A DNA stretch of 32,794 nt from Actinomycetota bacterium (GCA_020029595.1 JAIBJN010000014.1:1-32794); one strand, 5' to 3'. Shown: positions 24,323 to 31,809, numbered from the stretch's first letter. The notes: generated by a model not told the origin, from the sequence alone. A program made the numbers and translations.

Positions 24323-24888
24323 CCGCCGTTCCTAACGATCTCGACCGCCGCTTCCGGGAGGCCGCCGGGTCGGCAGGGCTCCTCGACGTCGCCTACGACC
24401 TCACCGACTCTCCGATCGGCCCGCTCCTCGTGGCCGCGAGCGGCCGCGGCGTCTGCAGGATCTCGTTCGATCCCGAGCCGGAGCGGGAGCTCGAGACGCT
24501 CGCCCGCGCCTTCGGCGCCCGCGTGCTGCGCTCGCCCGGTCCGGTGGATCACGTTCGGCGCGAGCTCGACGAGTACTTCGAGGGCGACCGGCGGACATTC
24601 GACCTTCCGGTTGACCTGACGCCGCTGCCCGACTTCCAGCGGGACGTACTCGAGGAGCTCATCCGAGTCCCTTACGGTCAGGTGGACACGTACGGCGGGC
24701 TCGCGCGGCGGATTGGTCGACCGCGCGCGGCCAGAGCCGTCGGTGGGGCGCTCAACCGCAACCCGATCCCGATCGTGGTCCCCTGCCACCGGATCGTGGG
24801 CGCGAGCGGGAGCCTCGTCGGCTATGCGGGCGGGCTCGAGCGGAAGCAGCAGCTCCTCGGCCTCGAGGGCGCGATCCTGCCCGCGTAA
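24319..24888 (+). CDS. ogt: Methylated-DNA--protein-cysteine methyltransferase
   Basis: Suicide repair enzyme that removes alkyl groups from O6-alkylguanine. It has 189 residues. The acceptor cysteine is C156 in IVVPCHRIVG, after the helix-turn-helix and Arg finger region (VPYGQVDTYGGLARRIGRPRAARAVG), with GYAGGLERKQQLL following. The first 30 or so residues before SPIGPLLVAA are longer than in a minimal Ogt and look helical. The ATG overlaps the sigma factor stop, so the two are made together; this suggests control of, or by, an alkylation response, which is inference. It converges with the small gene at 24920. Confidence 0.94.
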   Translation: MTAVPNDLDRRFREAAGSAGLLDVAYDLTDSPIGPLLVAASGRGVCRISFDPEPERELETLARAFGARVLRSPGPVDHVRRELDEYFEGDRRTFDLPVDLTPLPDFQRDVLEELIRVPYGQVDTYGGLARRIGRPRAARAVGGALNRNPIPIVVPCHRIVGASGSLVGYAGGLERKQQLLGLEGAILPA

Positions 24889-24919
24889 GGCGGCGGGAGG
24901 CCCGGTGCGCGCCAAGGCC

Positions 24920-25270
24920 CTACGCGGCTGCGCCCGCCCGCGCCTGCATCCGGCGTAGGAGCTCGTTGCGGACCTGCTCGCCGGTGAGCCGGCTCGCATT
25001 TCGCGGATAGTCGATGACGAGGTGCAGCGCGGGCCCCGGGTCTGTCGGGCCGCTGGGAGAACGGACAGGCCGAGCCGTGACGACAGGCGGGAGATCCTCG
25101 GCGGGCTCGAGGCTCGCGGGACGGCCTCCGGGCAACGGCGCGGAATCGGTAGGCCCGGACGAGCGGGAATCGACGATCCCGACCTGACCGCTGCGCACGC
25201 CGTGCAGGCGGAGGTAGCACTCCCGCTCGTCGAGCGGCCGAAGACGGGGGCGCTTGCGGAAGAGCCGCAC
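24920..25270 (-). CDS. Small protein of unknown function
   Basis: Protein of 116 residues that I do not recognise. A basic start (MRLFRKRPRLRPLDERECYL) leads into RLHGVRSGQVGIVD. A Pro/Ser-rich middle (about 35-75) follows, then a helical end, IDYPRNASRLTGEQVRNELL and RRMQARAG. There is no signal peptide or membrane segment. Codon use with G/C-rich third positions supports coding. The GTG at 25270 has no Shine-Dalgarno but a TAGGCT box ends seven bases upstream, as at other leaderless-looking starts here. Confidence 0.6.
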   Translation of the reverse strand: MRLFRKRPRLRPLDERECYLRLHGVRSGQVGIVDSRSSGPTDSAPLPGGRPASLEPAEDLPPVVTARPVRSPSGPTDPGPALHLVIDYPRNASRLTGEQVRNELLRRMQARAGAAA

Positions 25271-25277
25271 CAGCGTG

Positions 25278-25283
25278 AGCCTA
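25278..25283 (-). promoter_or_regulatory. Candidate -10 box (TAGGCT) of the small gene
   Basis: TAGGCT ends seven bases before the GTG at 25270, consistent with a leaderless mRNA. No -35 is recognisable. Confidence 0.35.
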
Positions 25284-25320
25284 GCGCGACCGGCGGCCGA
25301 CCCTCCCGCGCCGGGGTCCG

Positions 25321-25409
25321 CCGCGGGCCTCCCTCCGGTTCCAGCCTATCGCCGGCCGACGCACGGGTGTGTCACGCAACGTCGAGAAAGCGTCGCGGAC
25401 CGTCGCCAG
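25321..25409 (-). repeat. Intergenic repeat copy C, between hyuB and the small gene
   Basis: The plus strand begins CCGCGGGCCTCCCTCCGG and ends near GTCGCGGACCGTCGCC, the same outer blocks as copies A and B, with about 20 extra bases between them. Read on the minus strand it holds GATAGGCTGGAACC followed by GGAGGGAGGC, and points towards the gene at 25270. I see nothing else in the 226-base gap 25271-25496. Confidence 0.6.
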
Positions 25410-25496
25410 GGAGCGCTATGCCTAGGCCATCTGCTCGAAGCCGCTCGACGGAGGCTCCGGAGCGAGCCGCCGGCCCCGCCGAAGCGAGCGCCCAGG

Positions 25497-26972
25497 CTAG
25501 CCGGCCGCCCCGAATCCTCCTCCGCCCGGAGTCTCGATCGTAACGGACTCGCCCGCGCCGAGCGCCAGGGTCACCTTGGCGGGAACCTCGTCACCGTCGA
25601 CGAGGTTCCGCCCGGGAGCGCCGGACTCTCCGCCGCGCGTCCCTCCCGGCCCCCGCGCGCGCCGCTCGCTCACGATCGAGACCCGGCACGGCTCCAGCGC
25701 CGTGATCTCCCTGATGACCCCGTCACCGCCCCAGAAGCGGCCCTTCCCGCCCGACCCGAGCCGCAGGGCATAGCGCTCAACCCTGAGCGGATAGGCCAGC
25801 TCCAGCGCCTCGACCGGCGTGTTCAGCGTGTTCGACATGGCGACGTGAACGGCGGAGGGCCCGTCCGCGGTCGAGCACGCGCCCTGCCCCCCCGCAATCG
25901 TCTCGTAGTACGTGAAGCGCGCGTTGCCGAACGTGAGGTTGTTCATGGTTCCCTGGCCTTGGGCTGGCACCGGCACCGCCTGACCGAACGCCCGAAAGAG
26001 GACGTCGGCGATGCGGCTCGACGTCTCCACGTTGCCCGCGACGACCGCGGCCGGAGGGCGAGCGTTGACGAGCGACCCCTCCGGGGCGACCACTCTCACC
26101 GGGGCGAACGCTCCGCCGGAAGCCGGGACGTCGGGATCGGTCAGGCAACGCACCACGAAGTACGACGCGGAGCGGGTCACGGCGAGCGGGCAGTTGAGGT
26201 TGCCCGCGTGCTGGGAGTCGGTGCCGGAGAAGTCGATCTCCACGTCCTCCCCGGCGATCGTGACCGCGGCGCGCACGATGAGCTCACCCTCGGGCGTCTC
26301 GAGGATGTCGGCCGCCTCGTACCGACCGTCGGGCAGGGTCGCGATCGCAGCGCGCACCCGCCGCTCGGAGTAGGCGTAGAGCTCGCCCATGGCCGCCACG
26401 ACACGCTCATGCCCGCGCCGGTCGCAGAGCTCGGCGAGGCGCAGCTCGGCCAGCCGATGGGCAGCGAGCTGCGCCCGCAGGTCGCCGTGCCGCTCAGCGG
26501 GATTCCGCATGTTCGCCAGGAGGATCGCCACGACCTCGTCGGTGAGCCGCACGGGCGGGACGACGAGCCCCTCCTGGTAGAGATCGCTCGACGCGGCGGG
26601 CAGGCTCCCGGGCTCGGAGCCGCCGACGTCGGCGTAGTGCGCCCGGGAGACCGCGTAGCCGACCGCCGTTCGTGACACGAGGGTGATGTCGGGGAGGTGC
26701 GTCCCGCCCGTGAACGGGTCGTTCACGACGAAGACTTCCCCCGGCTCCGGGCCGTGCTCGCGGACGGCGGCGACTGCTTCCGGCATCGCGCCCAGATGGA
26801 CGGGGATGTGCTCCGCTTGGGCGATCATGCGGCCGTCCTGCGCGAAGAGGGCGGTCGAGCAGTCACGCCGCTCCTTGATGTTGACCGAGAACGCGGAGCG
26901 GACGAGGACGGCCCCCATCTCCTCGGCCACGGCCCGGAGCGCGCTGCCGAGAACTTGGAGCTCGATATTCAC
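25497..26972 (-). CDS. hyuB: Hydantoinase B/oxoprolinase family subunit
   Basis: Beta subunit of the N-methylhydantoinase/acetone carboxylase/5-oxoprolinase family. It has 491 residues. Signatures are SVNIKERRDCSTALFAQDGR, AQAEHIPVHLGAMP, VVNDPFTGGTHLPDITLV, EIDFSGTDSQHAGNLNCPLA and, at the end, ETPGGGGFG. The GTG start overlaps the hyuA stop as GTGA, so the two subunits are co-translated. The substrate (a hydantoin, oxoproline or related cyclic amide) cannot be told from sequence. Confidence 0.93.
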   Translation of the reverse strand: MNIELQVLGSALRAVAEEMGAVLVRSAFSVNIKERRDCSTALFAQDGRMIAQAEHIPVHLGAMPEAVAAVREHGPEPGEVFVVNDPFTGGTHLPDITLVSRTAVGYAVSRAHYADVGGSEPGSLPAASSDLYQEGLVVPPVRLTDEVVAILLANMRNPAERHGDLRAQLAAHRLAELRLAELCDRRGHERVVAAMGELYAYSERRVRAAIATLPDGRYEAADILETPEGELIVRAAVTIAGEDVEIDFSGTDSQHAGNLNCPLAVTRSASYFVVRCLTDPDVPASGGAFAPVRVVAPEGSLVNARPPAAVVAGNVETSSRIADVLFRAFGQAVPVPAQGQGTMNNLTFGNARFTYYETIAGGQGACSTADGPSAVHVAMSNTLNTPVEALELAYPLRVERYALRLGSGGKGRFWGGDGVIREITALEPCRVSIVSERRARGPGGTRGGESGAPGRNLVDGDEVPAKVTLALGAGESVTIETPGGGGFGAAG

Positions 26973-28714
26973 GATCCCGTGAGAATCAGTGTGCTATTCC
27001 CATCCCTAACCCCCTCCCACCCGGGGGGAAGCCAGCAGGTGGCGCCGTCGAGCTCGACGACCGCGGGACCAGTCACCTCGAGCGGCTCGCCGCCGTGCAG
27101 CTCGAGCGCCGGACCAGGAGTCACCTCCGCGCTCCGAACGGCGACGAGCTCCAGTGGTCGCTCGCGGTCGGCGTAGCCGTACCGCTCTTCGTGGGCTTGG
27201 TGGAATGCCTCCGCCGGATCTCCTTCGAGCGGCACCGTCAGCTCGAAGGACTGGCCCTTGTAGCGTAGGTCGACCTCCCCACGCCGCGGTAGGAGGCCTG
27301 CCTCCTCGAAGGGGATCACGTAGGAGCGCACCCGGTCGCGCCGCTCCTCGCTCGCCACGAGACCGAGAGCGGAGAGGACGCCGGCGGCCGCAGGGACCAG
27401 CACCTTCCGGATGTCGAGCTCGTCGGCAAGCGCGCAGGCGTGGAGCGGCCCGGCCCCGCCGAAGGCGACGAGGGCGAAGTCGCGAGGGTCGTGGCCGCGC
27501 TCCACGGACACGAGCCGAAGCGCACGCAACATCTCCGCGTTGACCACGTCGACGACCGCCTGTGCGTCGAAGTCCCCGAGAGCGAGCTCCGCCGCGGCGC
27601 GATCGAGCGCCAGCCCGCCGGCGAGCACCTCGGGCAGACGGCCGAGCACGAGATTTGCGTCCGTAACGGTCGGCTCCAGACCGCTGCGGCCGTAGCAGGC
27701 GGGCCCTGGATCCGCGCCCGCGCTTTGCGGCCCCACGCGGAGGGCGCCGCCCGCGTCGCGCCACGCGATCGACCCCCCGCCGGCGCCGACCGTCTGCAGG
27801 TCGACCGTCGGCAGCCGGATCGGAAGGCCCGCCACCTCGCGCCCGGCGGCGCGCCCGGCCTCGCCTCCGGCAATCAAGCAGACGTCGGTCGAGGTCCCGC
27901 CCATGTCGAGCGAGATCGCGTTCTCGACTCCCGCGAGGCGAGCGATTCTGGCCGCGCCGACCACTCCTGCCGCCGGCCCCGAGACCAGGACGAGCGAGGG
28001 ATGGCGGGCGGCTTCTGACAGCGTGCAGACGCCGCCGGAGGAGCGCATGACGAGCGGCTCGGCGAGCCCCGCCTCCCGGCAACGATCGGCCAGGGAGCCC
28101 AGATAGTCGGCGAGCGCCGGGCCGAGATACGCGTCGACCGTGGTCGTCGAGGCGCGCTCGTACTCGCGGAACTCCGGCGCCACCTCGTGGGAAGCGACAA
28201 CGTGCGCGTCCGGCAGACGCCGCCGGACCTCCTCGGCGACGAGGCGCTCGTGCGTCGAGTCGCGGAAGGAGAAGAGGAGACAGATCGCCACCGCCTCGGC
28301 GTCGAACTCGGGGAGCGAGTCGAGGTCGAGCGGCTCGATGAGCCCCTCGGGACCCACGCGCTCGTGGACGCCGACGCAGCGCTCGAGCGGGACGAGCGGC
28401 TGGGGATGCTCCTCGCAGAGGCGGTAAAGGTGCGCGCGCGTCTGGCGGCGGAGGTGGAGGACGTGCTCGAAGCCCGCCGTGCCGACGAAGGCCGTGCGCG
28501 CGCCCTTGCGCTCGAGGAGCGCGTTCGTCGCGATCGTCGTCCCGTGAGTGAACCGCTCCAACGGGATCTCGCCCGCCCCGACGGCCGCAGCGGCCTTGAC
28601 GACCGAGTGCTCCTGCGCCCGGACGGTCGGCACCTTCGCCGCGCGCAGCTCGCCGTCGGCGAGCAGCACGGCGTCGGTGAAGGTGCCTCCCACGTCGATC
28701 CCGAGGATCGCCAC
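26969..28714 (-). CDS. hyuA: Hydantoinase A/oxoprolinase family subunit
   Basis: ATP-binding alpha subunit, partner of HyuB. From GTG 28714 it reads VAILGIDVGGTFTDAVLL, the ASKHA-type phosphate loop. FTHGTTIATNALLERKG, SLDMGGTSTDVCLI, GAGGGSIAW, SAGADPGPACYG and ALVAFGGAGPLHACALA follow. At 581 residues it is shorter than the 650-700 common in the family, chiefly between RDRVRSYVIPF and VDLRYKGQSFELTVP and near the end. The reading is coherent throughout, so this is probably a short form rather than damage. The upstream frame to 28879 overlaps the CGNR gene and is not used. Confidence 0.93.
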   Translation of the reverse strand: MAILGIDVGGTFTDAVLLADGELRAAKVPTVRAQEHSVVKAAAAVGAGEIPLERFTHGTTIATNALLERKGARTAFVGTAGFEHVLHLRRQTRAHLYRLCEEHPQPLVPLERCVGVHERVGPEGLIEPLDLDSLPEFDAEAVAICLLFSFRDSTHERLVAEEVRRRLPDAHVVASHEVAPEFREYERASTTTVDAYLGPALADYLGSLADRCREAGLAEPLVMRSSGGVCTLSEAARHPSLVLVSGPAAGVVGAARIARLAGVENAISLDMGGTSTDVCLIAGGEAGRAAGREVAGLPIRLPTVDLQTVGAGGGSIAWRDAGGALRVGPQSAGADPGPACYGRSGLEPTVTDANLVLGRLPEVLAGGLALDRAAAELALGDFDAQAVVDVVNAEMLRALRLVSVERGHDPRDFALVAFGGAGPLHACALADELDIRKVLVPAAAGVLSALGLVASEERRDRVRSYVIPFEEAGLLPRRGEVDLRYKGQSFELTVPLEGDPAEAFHQAHEERYGYADRERPLELVAVRSAEVTPGPALELHGGEPLEVTGPAVVELDGATCWLPPGWEGVRDGNSTLILTGS

Positions 28715-28754
28715 GAGGCACGTGTACCACGGCGGCCCGACGCCACGCCCGGAG

Positions 28755-29297
28755 CTAGGCCGCGTGACGACGGCGGAAGGAGCGTGCCTTCGTGCGGTTG
28801 CCGCACACCGCCATCGAGCACCAGTGACGCGACTGGTTGCGGGCGCGGTCGTAGAAGGCCCAGCGACAGTCGTCCGCACGGCACGCCTTCAGCCGGCTCC
28901 AGGTGCCGTTCACCATCGCCGCCGCGATCATCGCAAGGAGCCTCCCGAGCGCCCCGTCGACGCCGACCGCCGCAGGCTCGAGCCTGGCGCCCCCACCGGT
29001 GTCGAAGCGAAGGGCGACACGTGCCCGTCCCGCGACTTGGTTGAGCGTGAGCGCCGCCTCCTTGCGCACGCTGACGCCGTTGTTCTCGAGCAGGAGGCCG
29101 CGGATCGCCTCCCGGAAGCGGCGCGCTGCGTGGAGGTCGGCCGGGGTCGCCACGCCGCCCGACACGAGACCGCGGGCCTCGAGCCACGCCTGCAGAACCT
29201 CCGGGCTCGAGAGCTCGTCATCGCCGGTCTCGACCTCGAGCGTGTTCACGAACGCGCGGACGTGCTCGAGATCCCCGGGCGCGGCTTCAGCCTGCAT
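28755..29297 (-). CDS. CGNR zinc-finger regulator
   Basis: Protein of 180 residues. The N-terminal two thirds fit the ABATE domain often fused to CGNR fingers (DLEHVRAFVNTLEVETGDD onward). The C-terminal finger has cysteines C139, C144, C160 and C165 and the naming motif CGNR in WCSMAVCGNRTKARSFRRR. These proteins are thought to be DNA-binding regulators, possibly ligand-responsive. It lies 40 bases upstream of hyuA on the same strand and is likely in the same unit. Its ATG overlaps the inverted repeat at 29297-29323, which suggests autoregulation. Confidence 0.9.
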   Translation of the reverse strand: MQAEAAPGDLEHVRAFVNTLEVETGDDELSSPEVLQAWLEARGLVSGGVATPADLHAARRFREAIRGLLLENNGVSVRKEAALTLNQVAGRARVALRFDTGGGARLEPAAVGVDGALGRLLAMIAAAMVNGTWSRLKACRADDCRWAFYDRARNQSRHWCSMAVCGNRTKARSFRRRHAA

Positions 29298-29323
29298 AAC
29301 CGTCTATGATAGATGATCGGTTA
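29297..29323. promoter_or_regulatory. Bidirectional promoter and candidate CGNR operator
   Basis: TAACCG (29297-29302) and CGGTTA (29318-29323) form an inverted repeat with 15 bases between. Inside it TATGAT (29305-29310, plus) and TATCAT (29311-29306, minus) are -10 boxes facing opposite ways and sharing five base pairs. The minus box lies eight bases before the CGNR ATG (leaderless); the plus box would start the cupin mRNA near 29317, before its AGGAGG. No good -35 is seen. Confidence 0.55.
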
Positions 29324-29344
29324 CTAGGCGACCAGGAGGTTCTC

Positions 29345-29764
29345 ATGCCCGACGCGGCCTACCGCGTAGCCCACGTCTCGGAGATCGTCACGCCCGCCGA
29401 CGCCGAGCCGGGCGAGGCCCGGTGGCATGCAGCACGCATCCACTTCGGCATCGGCTCGTTCGGCGTGGGTGCCTACGTGGCGGAGGCCGCGGGAGACGTG
29501 CTCACGTCCGACCACAGCGAGATCGAGGACAGCGGGACGCGTCACGAGGAGCTCTTCTTCGTCGCGAGCGGTCGAGCAGCGTTCAGAATCGGCGAAGAGG
29601 CGGTCGACGTGGCGGCGGGCACATTTGTCTATGTCTCCGATCCCGCCGTCGTTCGGGGCGCGACCGCGCTCGAGCCGGGGACGACGTTGGTCGCGATCGG
29701 CGGCGAGCCGGGGAAGGCGTTCGAGATCTCGCCCTGGGAGCGAGAGTACGCAGACGGTGAGTAG
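29345..29764 (+). CDS. Cupin-domain protein
   Basis: Protein of 139 residues; the ATG at 29345 is preceded by AGGAGG with six bases between. A single cupin barrel is recognisable: SGTRHEELFFVASGRAAFRI for the first strands and GTFVYVSDPAVVRGATALEP for the second half. The metal-binding set is incomplete, with one clear His-Glu pair (RHEE) and Pro-Ala-Val where a His is common, so it may not be a metalloenzyme. It is first in a plus-strand unit whose next gene overlaps it by eight bases. The function is unknown. Confidence 0.85.
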   Translation: MPDAAYRVAHVSEIVTPADAEPGEARWHAARIHFGIGSFGVGAYVAEAAGDVLTSDHSEIEDSGTRHEELFFVASGRAAFRIGEEAVDVAAGTFVYVSDPAVVRGATALEPGTTLVAIGGEPGKAFEISPWEREYADGE

Positions 29765-30695
29765 CCAGGCCTGGAGCGCCGAGCTCGCGCTCGTCGGAGC
29801 CGGAGGCGAGGCCGTCAACCTCTGGCGAACCGTCCAGTCGCACGGGCTCGTCGATCTGCCGCCGATGCGGATCCACGAGGACGCGCGCGCGCTCGAGATC
29901 ACGGTCCCGCTCCCCACGGGACGTCCGCGCACGGTGCGGATCGGCCCGGGACGTACCGCGCGCGCCCTCCTCACCGTCGCGGGGTGGGCGCCGGGACGAC
30001 GGCAGGCGGACGACCTCCTCGACGCCGCGGCGTACGTCCTGCGACTGGACGAGGACCTCTCCCCCTTCTACACGCGGGCGGCCACGGACCCCGATCTCGC
30101 CTGGGCGATCGGCGGGGCAGGGCGGCTCGTGCGCAGCCCGACGGTCTTCGAGGAGGTCGTGAAGACGATCTGCACGACGAACTGCACCTGGTCGGCCACA
30201 GAGCGGATGGTCGGCGCGCTCGTCGAGCACCTGGGCGAGCCGGCGACCGGCGCCCCCACCGACGGCCCCTACGGCCGAGCCTTCCCCACCCCGGCGGCCA
30301 TGGCCGCTGTCGAGGAGTCGTTCTACCGGGACGTCATGCGCGCCGGCTACCGCGGCGCCTACCTGCGCTCGCTCGCGGCCGACGCCGCCTCCGGCGCGCT
30401 CGACCTCGAGGAGCTCGGCCGGGCCGGCCGTCAAGAGCTTCCCGACGACGAGCTGGCCGCGCGGCTCCTCGCGCTTCCGGGCGTCGGCCCGTACGCGGCC
30501 GCGCACATCATGATGCTCCTCGGCCGCTACTCCCGCCTCGTCCTCGACTCCTGGACACGCCCGAAGTACGCGCGCCTGAACGGTGGGCGTCCGGTCAAGG
30601 ACTCGACGATCGAGCGCCGTTTCCGCCGCTACGGGCCGTATGCTGGCCTCGCGTTCTGGCTGGTTCTCACGCGCGACTGGGTCCCCGGGGAGTGA
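29757..30695 (+). CDS. HhH-GPD DNA glycosylase (AlkA/OGG1-like)
   Basis: Base-excision repair glycosylase of 312 residues from GTG 29757. The helix-hairpin-helix is LPGVGPYAA (240-248), and the conserved catalytic Asp is D264 in LVLDSW. The OGG1 lysine position is Pro/Tyr here, so a monofunctional, AlkA-type enzyme acting on alkylated bases is more likely than a bifunctional 8-oxoguanine lyase; this is inference. The N-terminal 100 residues fit the AlkA/OGG N-domain. It overlaps the cupin by eight bases and azlC as GTGA. Confidence 0.88.
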   Translation: MSSQAWSAELALVGAGGEAVNLWRTVQSHGLVDLPPMRIHEDARALEITVPLPTGRPRTVRIGPGRTARALLTVAGWAPGRRQADDLLDAAAYVLRLDEDLSPFYTRAATDPDLAWAIGGAGRLVRSPTVFEEVVKTICTTNCTWSATERMVGALVEHLGEPATGAPTDGPYGRAFPTPAAMAAVEESFYRDVMRAGYRGAYLRSLAADAASGALDLEELGRAGRQELPDDELAARLLALPGVGPYAAAHIMMLLGRYSRLVLDSWTRPKYARLNGGRPVKDSTIERRFRRYGPYAGLAFWLVLTRDWVPGE

Positions 30696-31348
30696 GCCGT
30701 ACCCGCTACCGCGACGGGGCGCGTGCGATCGTCCCGATCGCCCTGGCCGCGGCCGCCTTCGCCGCTTCGTTCGGCGTCCTCGCGCGAGCGGCGGGAATCG
30801 AGCCGGTCGCGGCGACGGTGATGTCCGCCACGACCTTCGCCGGCTCCGCCCAGTTCGCCGCGGCGTCGATCCTGGGGACGGGCGGAGGTGTTGCCGCCGC
30901 CGTCCTCGCCGCCGCGCTTCTGAACGCGCGCTACGCGCCGATCAGCGTGTCGGTCGCGTCGCTCTTCGAGGGCAGCCCTCTTCGAAGGCTCGTCGAGTCC
31001 CAGCTCATCGTCGACGAGTCCTGGGCGCTGTCGCGGCGGCCGGACGGCCGCTTCGACCGGCACCTGCTCATCGGCGCCGGCGTCGTCCTCTACGTCTGCT
31101 GGGTCGGCGGCACGGCCGTGGGCGCGATCGGAGGCGAGGCGCTCGGCGACCCTGCGAGCCTCGGGCTCGACGCCGCATTTCCCGCGCTCTTCCTTGCCCT
31201 CCTCGTCCCCCAGGTGCGGTCGCGGCGCGCGCTCGCGGCCGCCCTCGCGGGTGGGGCGATCGCCCTCGTCCTCCTCCCGTTCACGCCGGCGGGCGTGCCG
31301 ATCATCGCCGCGAGCGCGGCATGCCTCATCGGCTGGAGCCGCCCGTGA
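30692..31348 (+). CDS. azlC: AzlC-family branched-chain amino acid exporter subunit
   Basis: Large subunit of an AzlCD-type exporter, of 218 residues. It is very hydrophobic, with the family motif SATTFAGSAQFAAASILGTG near residues 44-63 and the LNARYAPISVSVA segment. LIVDESWALS matches the conserved DESW-like motif of AzlC. GTG 30692 overlaps the glycosylase stop. It needs AzlD, which follows with a GTGA overlap. Substrates in studied members are branched-chain amino acids or analogues; the actual substrate here is unknown. Confidence 0.93.
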   Translation: MSRTRYRDGARAIVPIALAAAAFAASFGVLARAAGIEPVAATVMSATTFAGSAQFAAASILGTGGGVAAAVLAAALLNARYAPISVSVASLFEGSPLRRLVESQLIVDESWALSRRPDGRFDRHLLIGAGVVLYVCWVGGTAVGAIGGEALGDPASLGLDAAFPALFLALLVPQVRSRRALAAALAGGAIALVLLPFTPAGVPIIAASAACLIGWSRP

Positions 31349-31653
31349 CCGAGACGTGGGTCGTGATCGGTCTCGTGGGCGCGGCGACCGTCACGCTCAA
31401 GTCGGTCGGCCCCGTCCTCCTCGGCGGGCGTCCCCTCCCCACTCACATCGCGGGCGTCGTCTCGCTCCTCGCGCCCGCGCTCCTCGCCGCCCTCGTCGTC
31501 ACGCAGGTCGTCGGAGGCGACGAGGAAATCGTGCTCGACGCGCGGCTCGTCGGCCTCGCGGCGGCGATCGTCGCGCTTCTGCTTCGCGCGCCGCTCCTCC
31601 TCGTCGTCATCGTGGCCGCGGTCGCCACGGCGGCGGTTCGGCTGCTCGTCTAA
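31345..31653 (+). CDS. azlD: AzlD-family small exporter subunit
   Basis: Membrane protein of 102 residues with about three to four hydrophobic helices, partner of AzlC. The opening WVVIGLVGAATVTLKSVGPV, then LLAPALLAALVVTQVVGG and DARLVGLAAAIVALLLRAPL are typical. The GTG start overlaps the azlC stop. It is the last gene of the cupin-glycosylase-azlCD unit. Confidence 0.93.
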   Translation: MTETWVVIGLVGAATVTLKSVGPVLLGGRPLPTHIAGVVSLLAPALLAALVVTQVVGGDEEIVLDARLVGLAAAIVALLLRAPLLLVVIVAAVATAAVRLLV

Positions 31654-31673
31654 CTGAAGCTCCAACTTGACAC

Positions 31674-31702
31674 CGGGAGCGAAAGCCAGAAGACTGCTCC
31701 CG
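31674..31702 (+). terminator. Hairpin after azlD
   Basis: CGGGAGC and GCTCCCG form a perfect seven-base stem around a 15-base loop (GAAAGCCAGAAGACT), 20 bases after the azlD stop. There is no T-run. A TTGACA (31667-31672) immediately precedes it, with only a weak AAGACT at 17 bases, so this may be either a terminator or part of the next gene's promoter and leader. Confidence 0.4.
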
Positions 31703-31739
31703 CTAGGCAGGGAAAAGGGGAGTTGTGCCGAGCATCCCG

Positions 31740-31758
31740 GTCGGCGCTCGACGCCGAC
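31740..31758 (+). promoter_or_regulatory. Second hairpin in the leader of the secreted-protein gene
   Basis: GTCGGCG and CGCCGAC form a perfect seven-base stem with a CTCGA loop. It lies about 50 bases before the ATG at 31810, between the azlD hairpin and an AGGAGGTG ribosome-binding site. Confidence 0.4.
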
Positions 31759-31809
31759 GTTCTGGGCCGGCGGCCTCGCGCGCGCTTCCCGCAGAGCTAG
31801 GAGGTGCAC

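Noticed and set aside
26969-28714. hyuA as a deletion-damaged gene because of its short length
   Set aside because: The frame is continuous and sensible across the short regions; short-form members are likely, so I treat it as intact.
28715-28879. Longer N-terminus for hyuA starting at 28879
   Set aside because: It overlaps the CGNR gene and shows no conservation; the family starts at the GIDVGGTFTD motif right after GTG 28714.
31674-31725. Possible cobalamin riboswitch after azlD
   Set aside because: GCCAGAAGACTGC resembles the 3' end of cobalamin riboswitches, but the required upstream core is absent; upstream sequence is azlD coding.
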